Source of the DNA: Opitutaceae bacterium UBA2377
Lineage (GTDB): Bacteria > Verrucomicrobiota > Verrucomicrobiia > Opitutales > Opitutaceae
Direction: 5' to 3'
NCBI GenBank assembly: GCA_002344205.1
Contig: DDSZ01000014.1
Coordinates: forward strand, 76,737-140,736
DNA: 64,000 nt
Every line of letters starts with the position of its first letter. Positions within the stretch are counted from its first letter, which is position 1. The notes under the pieces are model-generated. The model worked only from the letters and a program-made list of their open reading frames with translations. It did not search any database and was not told where the DNA came from. A program made the position numbers and the translations under genes. Of this stretch, positions 19,505 to 28,634 are shown piece after piece.

Positions 19505-20614
19505 TTATAGGCGGAGCTCAGCACGAGTGCGCAGCATCCAGCGCCGGACGGGCTTTTCAATCCAACACCAGCCAAGGGCGGCGCAAAGGAGGCAAATCAA
19601 CCCTGCGCCCGCGTAAAACAGTCCTTGGTTTAGCCAAGCGCCGGTGGAGTCGAGGATGCGCTCAGGCGGCAATAGCAGGTCGCGGAGAGCCGCGCGGATC
19701 GGCACATGGACGAGATAGAGGGTGTAGGACAAAGCGCCGACGATACACAAGAAACGACCGGTCAGCACCCGGGAGCAAAAATGTGTGGCGGCCGGTTGTC
19801 GCGCCAGATCGATTAATACTGCACAGCCAAGCGCCACCCAAGAATAGCCGATGGTCATGCCCCACAGGCCCTCCCGAGACCACGGAGGCAGAGCACACAT
19901 GGCCAGTCCACCGAGACCAAGGATTTGAAGCCAGCGCGGCAGGCGGCTGCGACTGAAGACAAGCGCGATGCCCGCGATAAAGGCGTCCAGTCGAGCAGGA
20001 GTGCAGGCGAGAATCTGAATCCAATTGAAACCAGCCGCCACGGCAGCAAGTCGAACCAGCAGCGCGAAAAGAGCCAGGAGAAGCCAAAAGGATTTAGGGC
20101 CTCCATTTCGGCGCACGACGAAAGCGAGTGTGGCGAGAAGATAGAATTGCACTTCCACCGCGAGAGACCAGGCGACGTCGATAGCCGGATTGAGGAAACG
20201 GCCTTCGCGGATGTTGAGCACATTTGAGGTGAATGTGGCATACCATGGCCAATCTCCAAGGACACCGATTTGAGCGGCCGGCTTCGTCGAGAAACCGGTG
20301 AGGCCAAGCAAAGGAGGCAGGACAACGTAGACGCCGAGGAGGACAAAAGCATAGACAGGGACAATCTTGGCGGCACGCCGGAGCCAAAAATCCTGAAGCC
20401 AACCCGGTTGATTGCGAACGTGCTGCAGGCGTTCAAAAATTAGGTAACCGGACAGGGCAAAGAACAGATCCACGCCCCGACTGCCCAGCTCGGCGAGATT
20501 TGTCAGCCAAGCCGAGCCTTCATAAACGGTGAGATGACTGAAAAGCACGGCCAGAATGGCCACGCCGCGCAGTCCATCCAGCCCCTTCACGCGGGACTCG
20601 GCGGTGGCATTCAT
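19505..20614 (-). CDS. Acyltransferase 3 family membrane protein (OafA-like)
   Basis: A 369-residue inner-membrane O-acyltransferase with about ten hydrophobic segments. The N-terminus KGLDGLRGVAILAVLFSH carries the conserved Arg and His of the family, followed by GVDLFFALSGYLI and LRRAAKIVPVYAF. Such proteins move acetyl or similar groups across the membrane onto glycans. The ATG at 20614 overlaps the methyltransferase stop (ATGA), so the 85 codons open upstream are not part of it. Confidence 0.92.
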   Translation of the reverse strand: MNATAESRVKGLDGLRGVAILAVLFSHLTVYEGSAWLTNLAELGSRGVDLFFALSGYLIFERLQHVRNQPGWLQDFWLRRAAKIVPVYAFVLLGVYVVLPPLLGLTGFSTKPAAQIGVLGDWPWYATFTSNVLNIREGRFLNPAIDVAWSLAVEVQFYLLATLAFVVRRNGGPKSFWLLLALFALLVRLAAVAAGFNWIQILACTPARLDAFIAGIALVFSRSRLPRWLQILGLGGLAMCALPPWSREGLWGMTIGYSWVALGCAVLIDLARQPAATHFCSRVLTGRFLCIVGALSYTLYLVHVPIRAALRDLLLPPERILDSTGAWLNQGLFYAGAGLICLLCAALGWCWIEKPVRRWMLRTRAELRL

Positions 20615-21240
20615 CGCAGGGCAAGTTGCCGCAAGTCCCAGGTTTGCCCGGCGGCATTGGTGACAACGCGTTGCACGGGGAAGGAAAAACTCCGTTCCAA
20701 GCGATGCCAAAATTTGACGTGGTCCATGAAACGGAAATGAGAGACGAGGAGTGTTCCGCCTGGAGCGAGGGCCGAGGCAAATCGGCGGGCCGTGCGCAAT
20801 GGATCGGCGGCGTAGCCGAGGCATTCGTTGAAGGTGATCACGTCGTAGGCACCAGCCGGCGGCGTCCAAATTTCGAAATCATGTCGTTCGAAGCGCCCGT
20901 GCGGGAGCTTGAGGGCTGCGGCCCGGCGCAGACCTTCCGCCGAAAGATCCACCCCAAGATAGCTTTCCAGCGCAGCGGGATCGAGCAGACTGGCGAGACG
21001 GCCGGAGCCGCACCCAAGGTCGAGCAGGCGTGGCCGGGAACACGCCTCACGGATCATGCCGACGAGTGCTTCGTGACGGGCGAGTTCGCCCGGGGCGAAG
21101 AAGTGATCCCAGGCGCCGGAGATATATTCCTGATCAAGCGCGGCTGCCGGCACCGGCCGGCCGAGCCCGGCGCGACGGCCGTGCAACGCGTAGCGGAAGC
21201 GGTGAAACAGATGGAGGATGGAAGCGGGCAGCAAACTCAT
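20611..21240 (-). CDS. Class I SAM-dependent methyltransferase
   Basis: A 209-residue methyltransferase with motif I LLDLGCGSGRLASLL near residue 75, an acidic residue in YLGVDLSAEGL, and FNECLGYAADP as the post-motif region. It may methylate a sugar or the glycan end; the substrate is not evident. Start and stop both overlap neighbours by 4 bases, placing it in the same transcript as the acyltransferase and the PIG-L deacetylase. Confidence 0.85.
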   Translation of the reverse strand: MSLLPASILHLFHRFRYALHGRRAGLGRPVPAAALDQEYISGAWDHFFAPGELARHEALVGMIREACSRPRLLDLGCGSGRLASLLDPAALESYLGVDLSAEGLRRAAALKLPHGRFERHDFEIWTPPAGAYDVITFNECLGYAADPLRTARRFASALAPGGTLLVSHFRFMDHVKFWHRLERSFSFPVQRVVTNAAGQTWDLRQLALR

Positions 21241-21992
21241 GATTTCAGCTCAAAGAAAAATTCCTGTTCACCGGCGAAACTCCCCAAAAACTCCTCCGAG
21301 AGGATAGGTTCCGTCCACGGCGGCGTGGGTTCAAACTGGGTCGCATACGCGGCGAGGGCATGACGTTTGACGGGGCCATAGCCGGGAAAGCGGAAGCGAT
21401 GGATGCGGTTGGCAGACAAAGAAGGGCGGACAAGGAGAAGCGGGCGATAATTGGCCCAGACCGGGTATTCGAGAAGGCGTGGTTGGAGGCCCTGCCGAGC
21501 AAGAGCGTCGGACACGAGTTTGAATCCGGCTTCGTGCTCGGTGCTGCCATCGTGGCGCCAAGGGAGGAACAAGGTCTTGGGGCGGATTGTCGCAAGGCGA
21601 TCGGCGAGTTGGAACAGTGCGGTTTCGCGCTCACCCACGTTCAGGTGGGGCAAACGACCGTCGGGCAAGTTCAGGAAATGGAGACAGGCAGAGTCGAGGT
21701 AGAGTCTCGATTTGGCTAGGCGGGCCTCGTCGTAGCGGAGAGAGGACAGGGCGGCAGGTGAGAGAGTGGGATGGCCCTGATGCGAAGCGGACCCATCGGT
21801 GAGATATAGGGCGTGGACGGGGGTCCCGGAGAGTCGCAACTGAAAGACCAAGCCGCCGCAGCCGAGGCTGCCATCATCCTGATGCGGGGCGATGACCAAG
21901 ACGGTGCCGGTATCGATTTGCAGTGACCTGCTGCGGAGAGTCATGAAACCGTGCAAGGTGGAGCGGATAACGCGGCGCAGGTGATGTTTCAT
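21237..21992 (-). CDS. PIG-L/LmbE family deacetylase
   Basis: A 251-residue zinc-dependent N-deacetylase-like protein. The family motif appears as VIAPHQDDGSLGCGG, where the usual HPDDE reads HQDDG: the zinc-binding His and Asp and the catalytic Asp are kept, but the following Glu is Gly. A later LPWRHDGSTEHE supplies further His ligands. It probably removes an N-acetyl group from an amino sugar. The ATG at 21992 is preferred over an in-frame TTG at 22010. A 49-base gap separates it from the preceding glycosyltransferase. Confidence 0.85.
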   Translation of the reverse strand: MKHHLRRVIRSTLHGFMTLRSRSLQIDTGTVLVIAPHQDDGSLGCGGLVFQLRLSGTPVHALYLTDGSASHQGHPTLSPAALSSLRYDEARLAKSRLYLDSACLHFLNLPDGRLPHLNVGERETALFQLADRLATIRPKTLFLPWRHDGSTEHEAGFKLVSDALARQGLQPRLLEYPVWANYRPLLLVRPSLSANRIHRFRFPGYGPVKRHALAAYATQFEPTPPWTEPILSEEFLGSFAGEQEFFFELKS

Positions 21993-22041
21993 CCTTGATA
22001 CTACAAGCAATCAGCCCAACGGGAGAAAAAAGGGTGAGCGG

Positions 22042-23271
22042 TCAGGTGGACGGATGTTTGAGGGCCTGCGCGACCAAGGTCAGGAGGTGAGGAGCTTCCC
22101 TTTCCCACGAATAGCGGGTTTCGGCGAGCCGCCGGGCAGCGAGTCGGCGGCGGGCCAGAGCTTCCGGATCTGCGAGCAAGGTGTCGAGTTGGGCGGCTAG
22201 GGCGGTGGTCTCATGCAGAGCAACGAGCAGGCCGGCTTCGGGTGACTGGCTCAGGACCTCGCGCTGGCCCGCGGTGTCGGAAGCAACTACGGCAAGGCCG
22301 GCATTGAGATACTGCAGGATCTTGTTGGTGATGGTGAGATCCCGGTTTACGATAAAAGATTGTTCAAGAGCGAGCCCGATGTCGTGGCGCGCAATCAAGC
22401 CGGGTAGTGCATCGGGAGGGACGAGCGGCAGAAACTCCACCCGGGAGCGAAAGTGCGCCGGCAAGGAGTCGAGCAGGCGGCGGGCATAACCGCTGCGGGC
22501 CTCGCCGAGCAGAACAAGGCGGGAAGGACGGCTGGTCCGACTCCAAGCGGCGAGAAACAACTCCAGACCGCGACCGGGTCCGGTGGTTTGGGAAAACCAG
22601 AAGAAGGCCGGAGCGGCGGCCGGCCGGACAAGGGGCGTCGGTTGCAGCGGGAAAGAGTTGGTGATGACCTCGGGCCGTCGGCCGCCATAACGGGTGTGAA
22701 GTGCCCCGGCCAGAGCCTGCGAGGTGGTAGTGACATAAGCCGCGCGGTGGAGCAGGGTGCGTTCGCTGGCGCGCAGAAGCGCCAGCGGCCGGCCGGTGCG
22801 CTCGTGGGGAAGCAGATCCTCGGAGTGCCAGTCCTCAATGTCGGCGGCAACACGGCGGCCCTCGGCGAGCAGCTGCGCTCCCACCCAGTGGGGAATCTCG
22901 TTGTGCACGATCAACAGGTCGGCCGGGCGGGCGCGGGTCGCCTTGAGCAAGGCGCGGGCCGGGCCGAGGGAGGCGGCGCTTTGCAGGCCCAGCCGATGAG
23001 AGAATTCGCGGGCCAGCCGGTGCTGCAATCGTCGCAACCAGACCAGGAAACGGCGCGGGAGCGGGGCGTCATGCCCGAGCATATCCACGTAGGCATGGGT
23101 GAAGGGCGCATTTGCAACTAGCTCGCGGTCAATCGGGACGGATGGCAGGTGATTGCGAATGCCGAGCACGGTGACGATATGACCGGCTGCGCCGAGGGCG
23201 GTCGCCTCCTTGAGCACGCGCGGGTTGCGGCAAAGCGGGGAATTGGTGAGGATCAGGATGCGTGCGCTCAT
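22042..23271 (-). CDS. GT4-like glycosyltransferase
   Basis: A 409-residue GT-B protein beginning MSARILILTNSPLCRNPRV, with a C-terminal donor region FNIG-like segment FSQTTGPGRGLELFLAAW and, near residue 335, NKILQYLNAGLAVVASDTAG, typical of GT4 relatives with a degenerate E-x7-E motif. The ATG at 23271 is chosen because the upstream 13 codons lack family features. A 139-base non-coding stretch lies in front of it, the largest gap in the first half of the locus, so an internal promoter is possible. Confidence 0.85.
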   Translation of the reverse strand: MSARILILTNSPLCRNPRVLKEATALGAAGHIVTVLGIRNHLPSVPIDRELVANAPFTHAYVDMLGHDAPLPRRFLVWLRRLQHRLAREFSHRLGLQSAASLGPARALLKATRARPADLLIVHNEIPHWVGAQLLAEGRRVAADIEDWHSEDLLPHERTGRPLALLRASERTLLHRAAYVTTTSQALAGALHTRYGGRRPEVITNSFPLQPTPLVRPAAAPAFFWFSQTTGPGRGLELFLAAWSRTSRPSRLVLLGEARSGYARRLLDSLPAHFRSRVEFLPLVPPDALPGLIARHDIGLALEQSFIVNRDLTITNKILQYLNAGLAVVASDTAGQREVLSQSPEAGLLVALHETTALAAQLDTLLADPEALARRRLAARRLAETRYSWEREAPHLLTLVAQALKHPST

Positions 23272-23410
23272 GGACTCGGGAGTCACTGTGGCAGGCGGAC
23301 TGCTAATCACTCACTGAGGGTAGCCCTCATATGCAGCTTGGCTTCAAGCGCACTCGTGCGACTAGTTGCATGTTTTGTGTAGCTAGGGCATGCGAGCATA
23401 TATATTGGCA

Positions 23411-24097
23411 CTAGGGGGATGCCTCCATATAAAGGGACTCGATGGCGCGGTCTGCTGTGTCGATCAACAAGGTTGGATCGCGGCCTTGGGCAAAGTCACA
23501 GCATGTGACATGCGTAAAGCCGCTGAGGCGAAGCAGTTTTTCCATGAGCTGAGCATCATACATGATGCGGTGCCCTGCGGGAGATTCGCGATCTTGGTAG
23601 AATACACGATTCACGCTTTGCAGGGGCGTCCATGTAGGGCTGCCAGCCTCGGTGTCCTGAAAAGGAAACCTTTGCTCGGTATGACCTCCAACCTGGTGAA
23701 TATAAGTGCGCAGGTAGCGCTCGGCATCGGGAACAATGATACGGAATGTGCCGTCCGCGCGAATGATTCTCCGCACTTCCTTGAGGAGGCGTTCTGCATC
23801 AGGTAAGCTGAAATGCTCGAGACAATGCTCGCTGAATACTCCGTCCATGGAACTATCGGCGAACGGCAATCCGCGGGTGACGTCCCAACAAACGTCGATA
23901 TCAGGACGCCACTGATAATCGAGGTTGATGAATCCGGCGTGGGTATTGAGGCCACAACCAAGATCGAGGTAGCCAAGTTGGCGGATGTGTTGCCGGCGCA
24001 GTTGGAATGGGCGATTTCGGATCAGATGACCAACGACAGCCTGCACTTTGGCGTAGGAGAAGAGGGAGCGGCGAAGGGAAAAATGAACGAGAGCCAT
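23411..24097 (-). CDS. SAM-dependent methyltransferase (type 11 domain)
   Basis: A 228-residue methyltransferase. Motif I is LGYLDLGCGLNTHAGFINLD, followed by DVTRGLPFADSSMDGVFSEH and EHFSLPDAERLLKEVRRI, the standard layout of glycan-cluster type 11 methyltransferases. The product ends with TAG at 23411. It lies 18 bases after the GT2 gene. The target is unknown, but capping or sugar methylation of the glycan would fit. Confidence 0.85.
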   Translation of the reverse strand: MALVHFSLRRSLFSYAKVQAVVGHLIRNRPFQLRRQHIRQLGYLDLGCGLNTHAGFINLDYQWRPDIDVCWDVTRGLPFADSSMDGVFSEHCLEHFSLPDAERLLKEVRRIIRADGTFRIIVPDAERYLRTYIHQVGGHTEQRFPFQDTEAGSPTWTPLQSVNRVFYQDRESPAGHRIMYDAQLMEKLLRLSGFTHVTCCDFAQGRDPTLLIDTADRAIESLYMEASP

Positions 24098-24115
24098 AGA
24101 GTCAACGAGCGGGCT

Positions 24116-25066
24116 TCATTCTTTCGATAGGTGGTGCTTGATTCTCCAAACAGTGCGCCAGCCGAGCAGGGAGGCAAGGGCGGCGGTTTTGGTTCCCATG
24201 GGCGGACGACCGGTTTTTTCGCCTAGACGGGAGATTTCTTCTTCGGCACGGCGCATGAGATCAGGCGGGAAGGGAAAGAAATCATGCACGAAGCGCCGCC
24301 AGTGGCCTGCGATCGCACGTGCGGTCCGGGAGGAATCCTCGGTCCGGCGCAGGACATTGGCGATCAGTTCGACCGAGTGGAACTGAGAACGGCGTGCCCG
24401 CTCGCTGCGTTGCTGACTGAGGCTGCCGGACAGGCCGGAACGGTAGTAACTGCGAGCATCGGCGTCTGCACAGTAGACGATGCCGGCGCTCGCGAGGATC
24501 ACGCGGCAGAAGTATTCACCGTCGTCGTTGAGTGAAAGGGTTTCATCCCAAGGGCCGGCTTGGTTGGCGATGGCTCGGGGCACAAGCCAAGCGGCTGGGT
24601 GCATCATGGTGCCGGTTTCGCCGGCGAGAATGAGGAAATCCAACGGAGCGAAGTCACGAAAAACAGCTTCATCCACAAATTGTGTCTCGGCAGGATTTTC
24701 AGAAAAACGCCCCCAAGCGCAGGAGGCGATAGTGCCGGAGGGGCGTTGCTCGAGGAGGTTGAGCTGTCGTTCGATCTTGGCCGGCGAAAGCAGATCGTCG
24801 GCGTCGAGGTATTGGATGAAGTCTCCACGGGCCAACCGCAGGCCATGATTGCGTGCTGCGCTGGCACCGCGGTTGGGCTGACCCACAACTCGCACTCCCC
24901 GCGATTCAAACCCGTGGGCGATGGTCAGGCTGTGATCGGTGGAGCCATCGTCGATTACGATGATCTCCCGGTTCTGCCAAGTTTGGGCCAAGGCTGATTC
25001 CAATGTTTCGCCTAGCCATCGGACCGAGTTGTAAGACGGGATGATGATGCTGACGAGCGGGCTCAC
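24116..25066 (-). CDS. GT2 family glycosyltransferase
   Basis: A 316-residue GT-A transferase opening MSPLVSIIIPSYNSVRWLGE, with the UDP-sugar motifs VIDDGSTD near residue 38 and QYLDADDLL near residue 88, and the catalytic-side NDDGEYFCR around residue 185. The GTG start overlaps the upstream stop as GTGA. Family 2 covers many sugars, so specificity is open. Confidence 0.93.
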   Translation of the reverse strand: MSPLVSIIIPSYNSVRWLGETLESALAQTWQNREIIVIDDGSTDHSLTIAHGFESRGVRVVGQPNRGASAARNHGLRLARGDFIQYLDADDLLSPAKIERQLNLLEQRPSGTIASCAWGRFSENPAETQFVDEAVFRDFAPLDFLILAGETGTMMHPAAWLVPRAIANQAGPWDETLSLNDDGEYFCRVILASAGIVYCADADARSYYRSGLSGSLSQQRSERARRSQFHSVELIANVLRRTEDSSRTARAIAGHWRRFVHDFFPFPPDLMRRAEEEISRLGEKTGRPPMGTKTAALASLLGWRTVWRIKHHLSKE

Positions 25067-26007
25067 GATTTCAAAGCAACCTTCCAGCAGTGTTGAAAAT
25101 ACCAGCGTTTTGACTCGGCGACGTAGTGGTGCATCACGGCCCGGCAGTGCAGCGCCTCGGGTGGACGGGGGAGGGTGATATAGTCGGCAGCCGGGGCGAT
25201 GGAGCAGTCGCGGCCAGCGACCATCATCGCGATCAACGCCTGTTCAAGATAGTAGCTCGTGCTTTCACGGATTTGCAATGTGTGGGTCCAGTGTTCCAAC
25301 TGATCCCAGTCGATATGCGCACCATCAAGGCCGGTCAGCCCTACGTTGACCAAGTTTGCGACCGGGTGGCCGGCCAACTGATTCATCAGCGGCCGGGAGT
25401 AGCCGTAGGATGTCTGGCAATCCACCGCGTGCATCGAGCGGTCTGGTGCGTCGAGCCAGTTTAGGAGAAAATCTGGCCGGCGAAAAAAGAGCAGGTCGGA
25501 ATCGAGAACCAGTTTCCACCCGGCGCTGCCGATGTGCGGATCAGTGAGTTTGCGGATATTGGGATAATTTAGCCAGCGCTCACGCAGGGCCGGATAACGG
25601 GAGATGGGCAGAAATGCGTCGAGCCGGGCAAGAGTCTCGCTTTTCGCGACAATGCGGGTTTGGGGGAAGAGCCGGAGCAGTGATGCGGTGAACTCGCCGG
25701 TGAGAGTGCCGTCATCGTAAATTACGGGTGCAAGCGTCCTCCCGGTATGACGGGCAAAAGACCACAGGCAGAATACCGTCTGATACCAGAAACGGCGACC
25801 GGTGAGCAAATGTATCTCTGCGGGAATACCGCCGGCCGGGTGCAGCGGCGGCAAGGATCGGGCGGCCTGCTCCATGGCGCTGCGTCCGTGTTCGGTTCGG
25901 CGCTGCTGAAATGGTCCGCCTTCACGCAGGCAATCGCGCAGACGATTGAGAGGGGTATGATAGAGGTGCAGGGCAAGACGACCCAGCATGGTGCCTGAAG
26001 CGCTCAT
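25063..26007 (-). CDS. GT-A fold glycosyltransferase-like protein
   Basis: A 314-residue protein with a central WKLVLDSDLLFFRRPDFLL, a DxD metal/nucleotide-sugar motif as in GT8-like enzymes, and an earlier RFWYQTVFCLWSFARHTG block like the start of a nucleotide-diphospho-sugar transferase domain. The N-terminal 55 residues are basic and may be helical. No close family was recognised. The start overlaps the membrane glycosyltransferase stop (ATGA). A role as a sugar transferase is inferred from the DxD motif and context. Confidence 0.7.
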   Translation of the reverse strand: MSASGTMLGRLALHLYHTPLNRLRDCLREGGPFQQRRTEHGRSAMEQAARSLPPLHPAGGIPAEIHLLTGRRFWYQTVFCLWSFARHTGRTLAPVIYDDGTLTGEFTASLLRLFPQTRIVAKSETLARLDAFLPISRYPALRERWLNYPNIRKLTDPHIGSAGWKLVLDSDLLFFRRPDFLLNWLDAPDRSMHAVDCQTSYGYSRPLMNQLAGHPVANLVNVGLTGLDGAHIDWDQLEHWTHTLQIRESTSYYLEQALIAMMVAGRDCSIAPAADYITLPRPPEALHCRAVMHHYVAESKRWYFQHCWKVALKS

Positions 26008-27644
26008 AATTGAATTTTACGCAGATACAGGGTGAGCAAGCGGTTGTCCGTGGGCGAGAGTAGCTGCCAAGTTTCCGTATTGTCTGCGAGATGCCTGAAG
26101 CCGATGCCGCCGCGGTCATTCACGAAGAGCTGGCGCCCCGGCAATTTGCCCGCGACAGCGAATTCACGGGCATCTGCATCAGTGTGATTCAGTTGAACCA
26201 CGGTTATGGAGCGGGTGGGGCCACGCCATACGGTGGTGAATGAAGTCTTGTTGTCGGGGAATAAATGCTCGGGGCCGGCGATGTAATTATGGTCGCGCAG
26301 CCAACTTTCGATAAGCCGGAGGCCGAGGTAGGTGCTGGTGATGATAATGTCGATGTCGTCGGCGTGAAGCATCTGCTCAAGCCGGATGATTTCCTCCGCT
26401 ATGGCGGACTTCTCCCGGCGCCACATCACTGGTGCCCATGCCTGCGCCCCGCGCATCCGAGGACCATCGACGGTCGGAAGGATCTCGCCTTCGCCGAGAC
26501 CTAGACTCAGGCCCTTGCCGAGGAGCGGGATTGTGCCGAGGGAAACCAGTGGGGCAGCCGGATCATAGCGCCGAAAATCAGCGGAGGAGGTTTGCACCCC
26601 GACAATAGCTTCGGTGGCGTGCAAGCCAATGAACATCCAGGCGAGGCCCCGCCGGCAACGCATCCAAGGCCCGGTTGCAGCTATAAGTTCCCGAATCAGA
26701 AACAGAGCGGGCAGCAGAAGAAACGGTGCGGCACTGTGGAGATATTTGGGTGAAACAAAACTTGCTCCGTAAATCGCCAGCGGAATCAGCCCTGCGGCAA
26801 CCATCAGTGCCGGAGCAACCCATTGCCGACGGATACCAAGCCAGGCCAATCCGAACAAAGTTGTGGCCGACGCGCTGTAGCCCAGCACCAGCCATCCATT
26901 AATCCATAGGGGTTGCCAGTCGGTAAAGTTATCGCGGGACAAAAATGTAGCCCACGTTGCAGCCAGGGATGTTTCGCTGATCACATACGCCGCTAGGACC
27001 GTCAGCATGGCGGTAGCAGCGGTTATGGAGGTTTCCTTGATGGCTTGCATCGGAAGGACAGCCAGCCAGCGCAAGGCGAGAACCACCGGGGCGACAAGCA
27101 AGCTGTCCACGCGCATCCAACCGCCCAAGCCCAGCAAGAAGCCGGCGAGGCAGAGTGTGGTGGCCGTGCGGGCGCGATGGGTCAGCAGTAGTCCGCCCAT
27201 GACCGGCACGGCGGCGAGCGCACAGGTATTGGCATAGGCTGCTGCGGCGGTGAATTCCTGGATGGAAAGTAGCACCACAGCCATGCATGAAACTCTGAAG
27301 CCGGTGATGCGGGCCAGCAGCAAACTCGATTGAAATAGGAACACTGCGGCAGCAAGAGCCGAAGCGGCACCGAAGGTTGCCAAGTGAGTTGCGCCGGTCA
27401 GGCGATGCAGCCACCAGAGCAGGTGGTAGCTGCCCGGTTGGATGGCGTAAGAATAGCTGGCGGCGTCGAAGTCGGGTGTGCCGCGGCTCCAAGCCTGCAG
27501 ACCGTTGATGATCCCCTGCTCATCACCTTCGACAGCGGTAAATGGGATTACATTGAGAAAGAAATGCAGGCTCAGCAGGAGGACGAGCGCCCGCGGCAGC
27601 CAGAGACTAAGGCCAGTGGGTGCTGAAGGGGATGCAGATGTCAT
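26004..27644 (-). CDS. Multi-pass membrane protein, probable GT-C type glycosyltransferase
   Basis: A 546-residue protein with about ten to eleven hydrophobic segments in its first 400 residues and a soluble, probably periplasmic, C-terminal domain of about 140 residues. The first exported loop has AVEGDEQGIINGL, an acidic motif typical of GT-C enzymes that use polyprenyl-phosphate sugars. The ATG at 27644 overlaps the GT2 stop; 100 codons open upstream are out of family. It may add a side-branch sugar outside the membrane. The exact family is not recognised. Confidence 0.72.
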   Translation of the reverse strand: MTSASPSAPTGLSLWLPRALVLLLSLHFFLNVIPFTAVEGDEQGIINGLQAWSRGTPDFDAASYSYAIQPGSYHLLWWLHRLTGATHLATFGAASALAAAVFLFQSSLLLARITGFRVSCMAVVLLSIQEFTAAAAYANTCALAAVPVMGGLLLTHRARTATTLCLAGFLLGLGGWMRVDSLLVAPVVLALRWLAVLPMQAIKETSITAATAMLTVLAAYVISETSLAATWATFLSRDNFTDWQPLWINGWLVLGYSASATTLFGLAWLGIRRQWVAPALMVAAGLIPLAIYGASFVSPKYLHSAAPFLLLPALFLIRELIAATGPWMRCRRGLAWMFIGLHATEAIVGVQTSSADFRRYDPAAPLVSLGTIPLLGKGLSLGLGEGEILPTVDGPRMRGAQAWAPVMWRREKSAIAEEIIRLEQMLHADDIDIIITSTYLGLRLIESWLRDHNYIAGPEHLFPDNKTSFTTVWRGPTRSITVVQLNHTDADAREFAVAGKLPGRQLFVNDRGGIGFRHLADNTETWQLLSPTDNRLLTLYLRKIQL

Positions 27645-28576
27645 GGTTCGAGGAGGGAGCGACCCTCGAAATGGCCGCAAGCGCCCTGCCACCGAATGTA
27701 TGCAGCGGAGCCGGCCCAAGCCCGATAACTGAACCAAGCTTTTAGTTGTCTCAGTGGCACGGTCCATGGAAGGATGGCAGGCCAAGGATTGGCATTGTGC
27801 CTGTGCAACACCTGCACCCAAGACTTGGCGATACCGCGGTTGAGCCGTGCGAGGTAAGCGGGCTGGAGGCGTCGGTCGGGGATAAGGTGGGTGAGGGTCA
27901 ACTCCGGGAAATAACCAACCTCCCAAGCTGAGGCCATGGCACACAGCACGATGTCGTTATCGCCGCCCGAGGTAAGTTCATCGCCGCAACGGTCGGTGAA
28001 GTGTGCGCGTGTTGGCGAATGCAGCCACGCTTCCCAAGCCGCTCGGCGGATAGCCATCCCGGCACCGATGGGAGCAAAGGCGGGATATTCGTTGTGCACG
28101 ACGCCGGCCGGGCACAGGCCGGTCGAGATGAGCGGTGTTTCGCCGAGATCGCGTAACGCGAGCAATCCGAAAAATTGTTCCGCCCAACGAGGCGGCGGAA
28201 TTTCAAATTCCGGTAGTGATTTTCCGCCGAGCACACCGACATGCGGATTGGCGGTGAAAAGGTCCAGCACTGCGGCGAGATAGCCGGAGTCGATCACGTT
28301 GTCCTCGTCCACCAGCACGGCGAATTCTCCGCGTGCCTCGGTGAAGCCCCGGCTGCGCGCGTGGGTGAGACCGGGGACAGGCTCACGGACAACGCGCAGT
28401 CCGGCGGGGACCGTGTCGGCGAAGGCGCTCGCGTCGATGGCCGGCGTCGAGGCGTTGTCCACCAGCAGGCATTCCCAGTCGGCGGCCGGTAGGGTTTGTC
28501 CGCGCAGACCGGCCAGAGTGCGGCGCAGGCGGCCTGCGTGCGGATTGTGCGCCGGGATGATGACCGAAAGCTTCAT
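27641..28576 (-). CDS. GT2 family glycosyltransferase
   Basis: A 311-residue GT-A transferase beginning MKLSVIIPAHNPHAGRL, with LLVDNAST near residue 40 and AVLVDEDNVID near residue 88 in the place of the DxD motif, a form common in GT2 enzymes of polysaccharide clusters. GVLGGKSLPEFE and IGAGMAIRRAAWE match the mid-domain. The ATG at 28576 is the first Met before the family start; the 12 codons open upstream add nothing. 58 non-coding bases precede it. Confidence 0.92.
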   Translation of the reverse strand: MKLSVIIPAHNPHAGRLRRTLAGLRGQTLPAADWECLLVDNASTPAIDASAFADTVPAGLRVVREPVPGLTHARSRGFTEARGEFAVLVDEDNVIDSGYLAAVLDLFTANPHVGVLGGKSLPEFEIPPPRWAEQFFGLLALRDLGETPLISTGLCPAGVVHNEYPAFAPIGAGMAIRRAAWEAWLHSPTRAHFTDRCGDELTSGGDNDIVLCAMASAWEVGYFPELTLTHLIPDRRLQPAYLARLNRGIAKSWVQVLHRHNANPWPAILPWTVPLRQLKAWFSYRAWAGSAAYIRWQGACGHFEGRSLLEP

Positions 28577-28634
28577 GCCTGCCCGGTTATGTGGCTTTTC
28601 GCCAAAGCGCAAAGGCTAGCTAAGCCGACTGAAT

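Noticed and set aside
23390..23806. A 138-codon plus-strand frame in the glycan locus
   Set aside because: It is antisense to the type 11 methyltransferase, whose motifs are clear.
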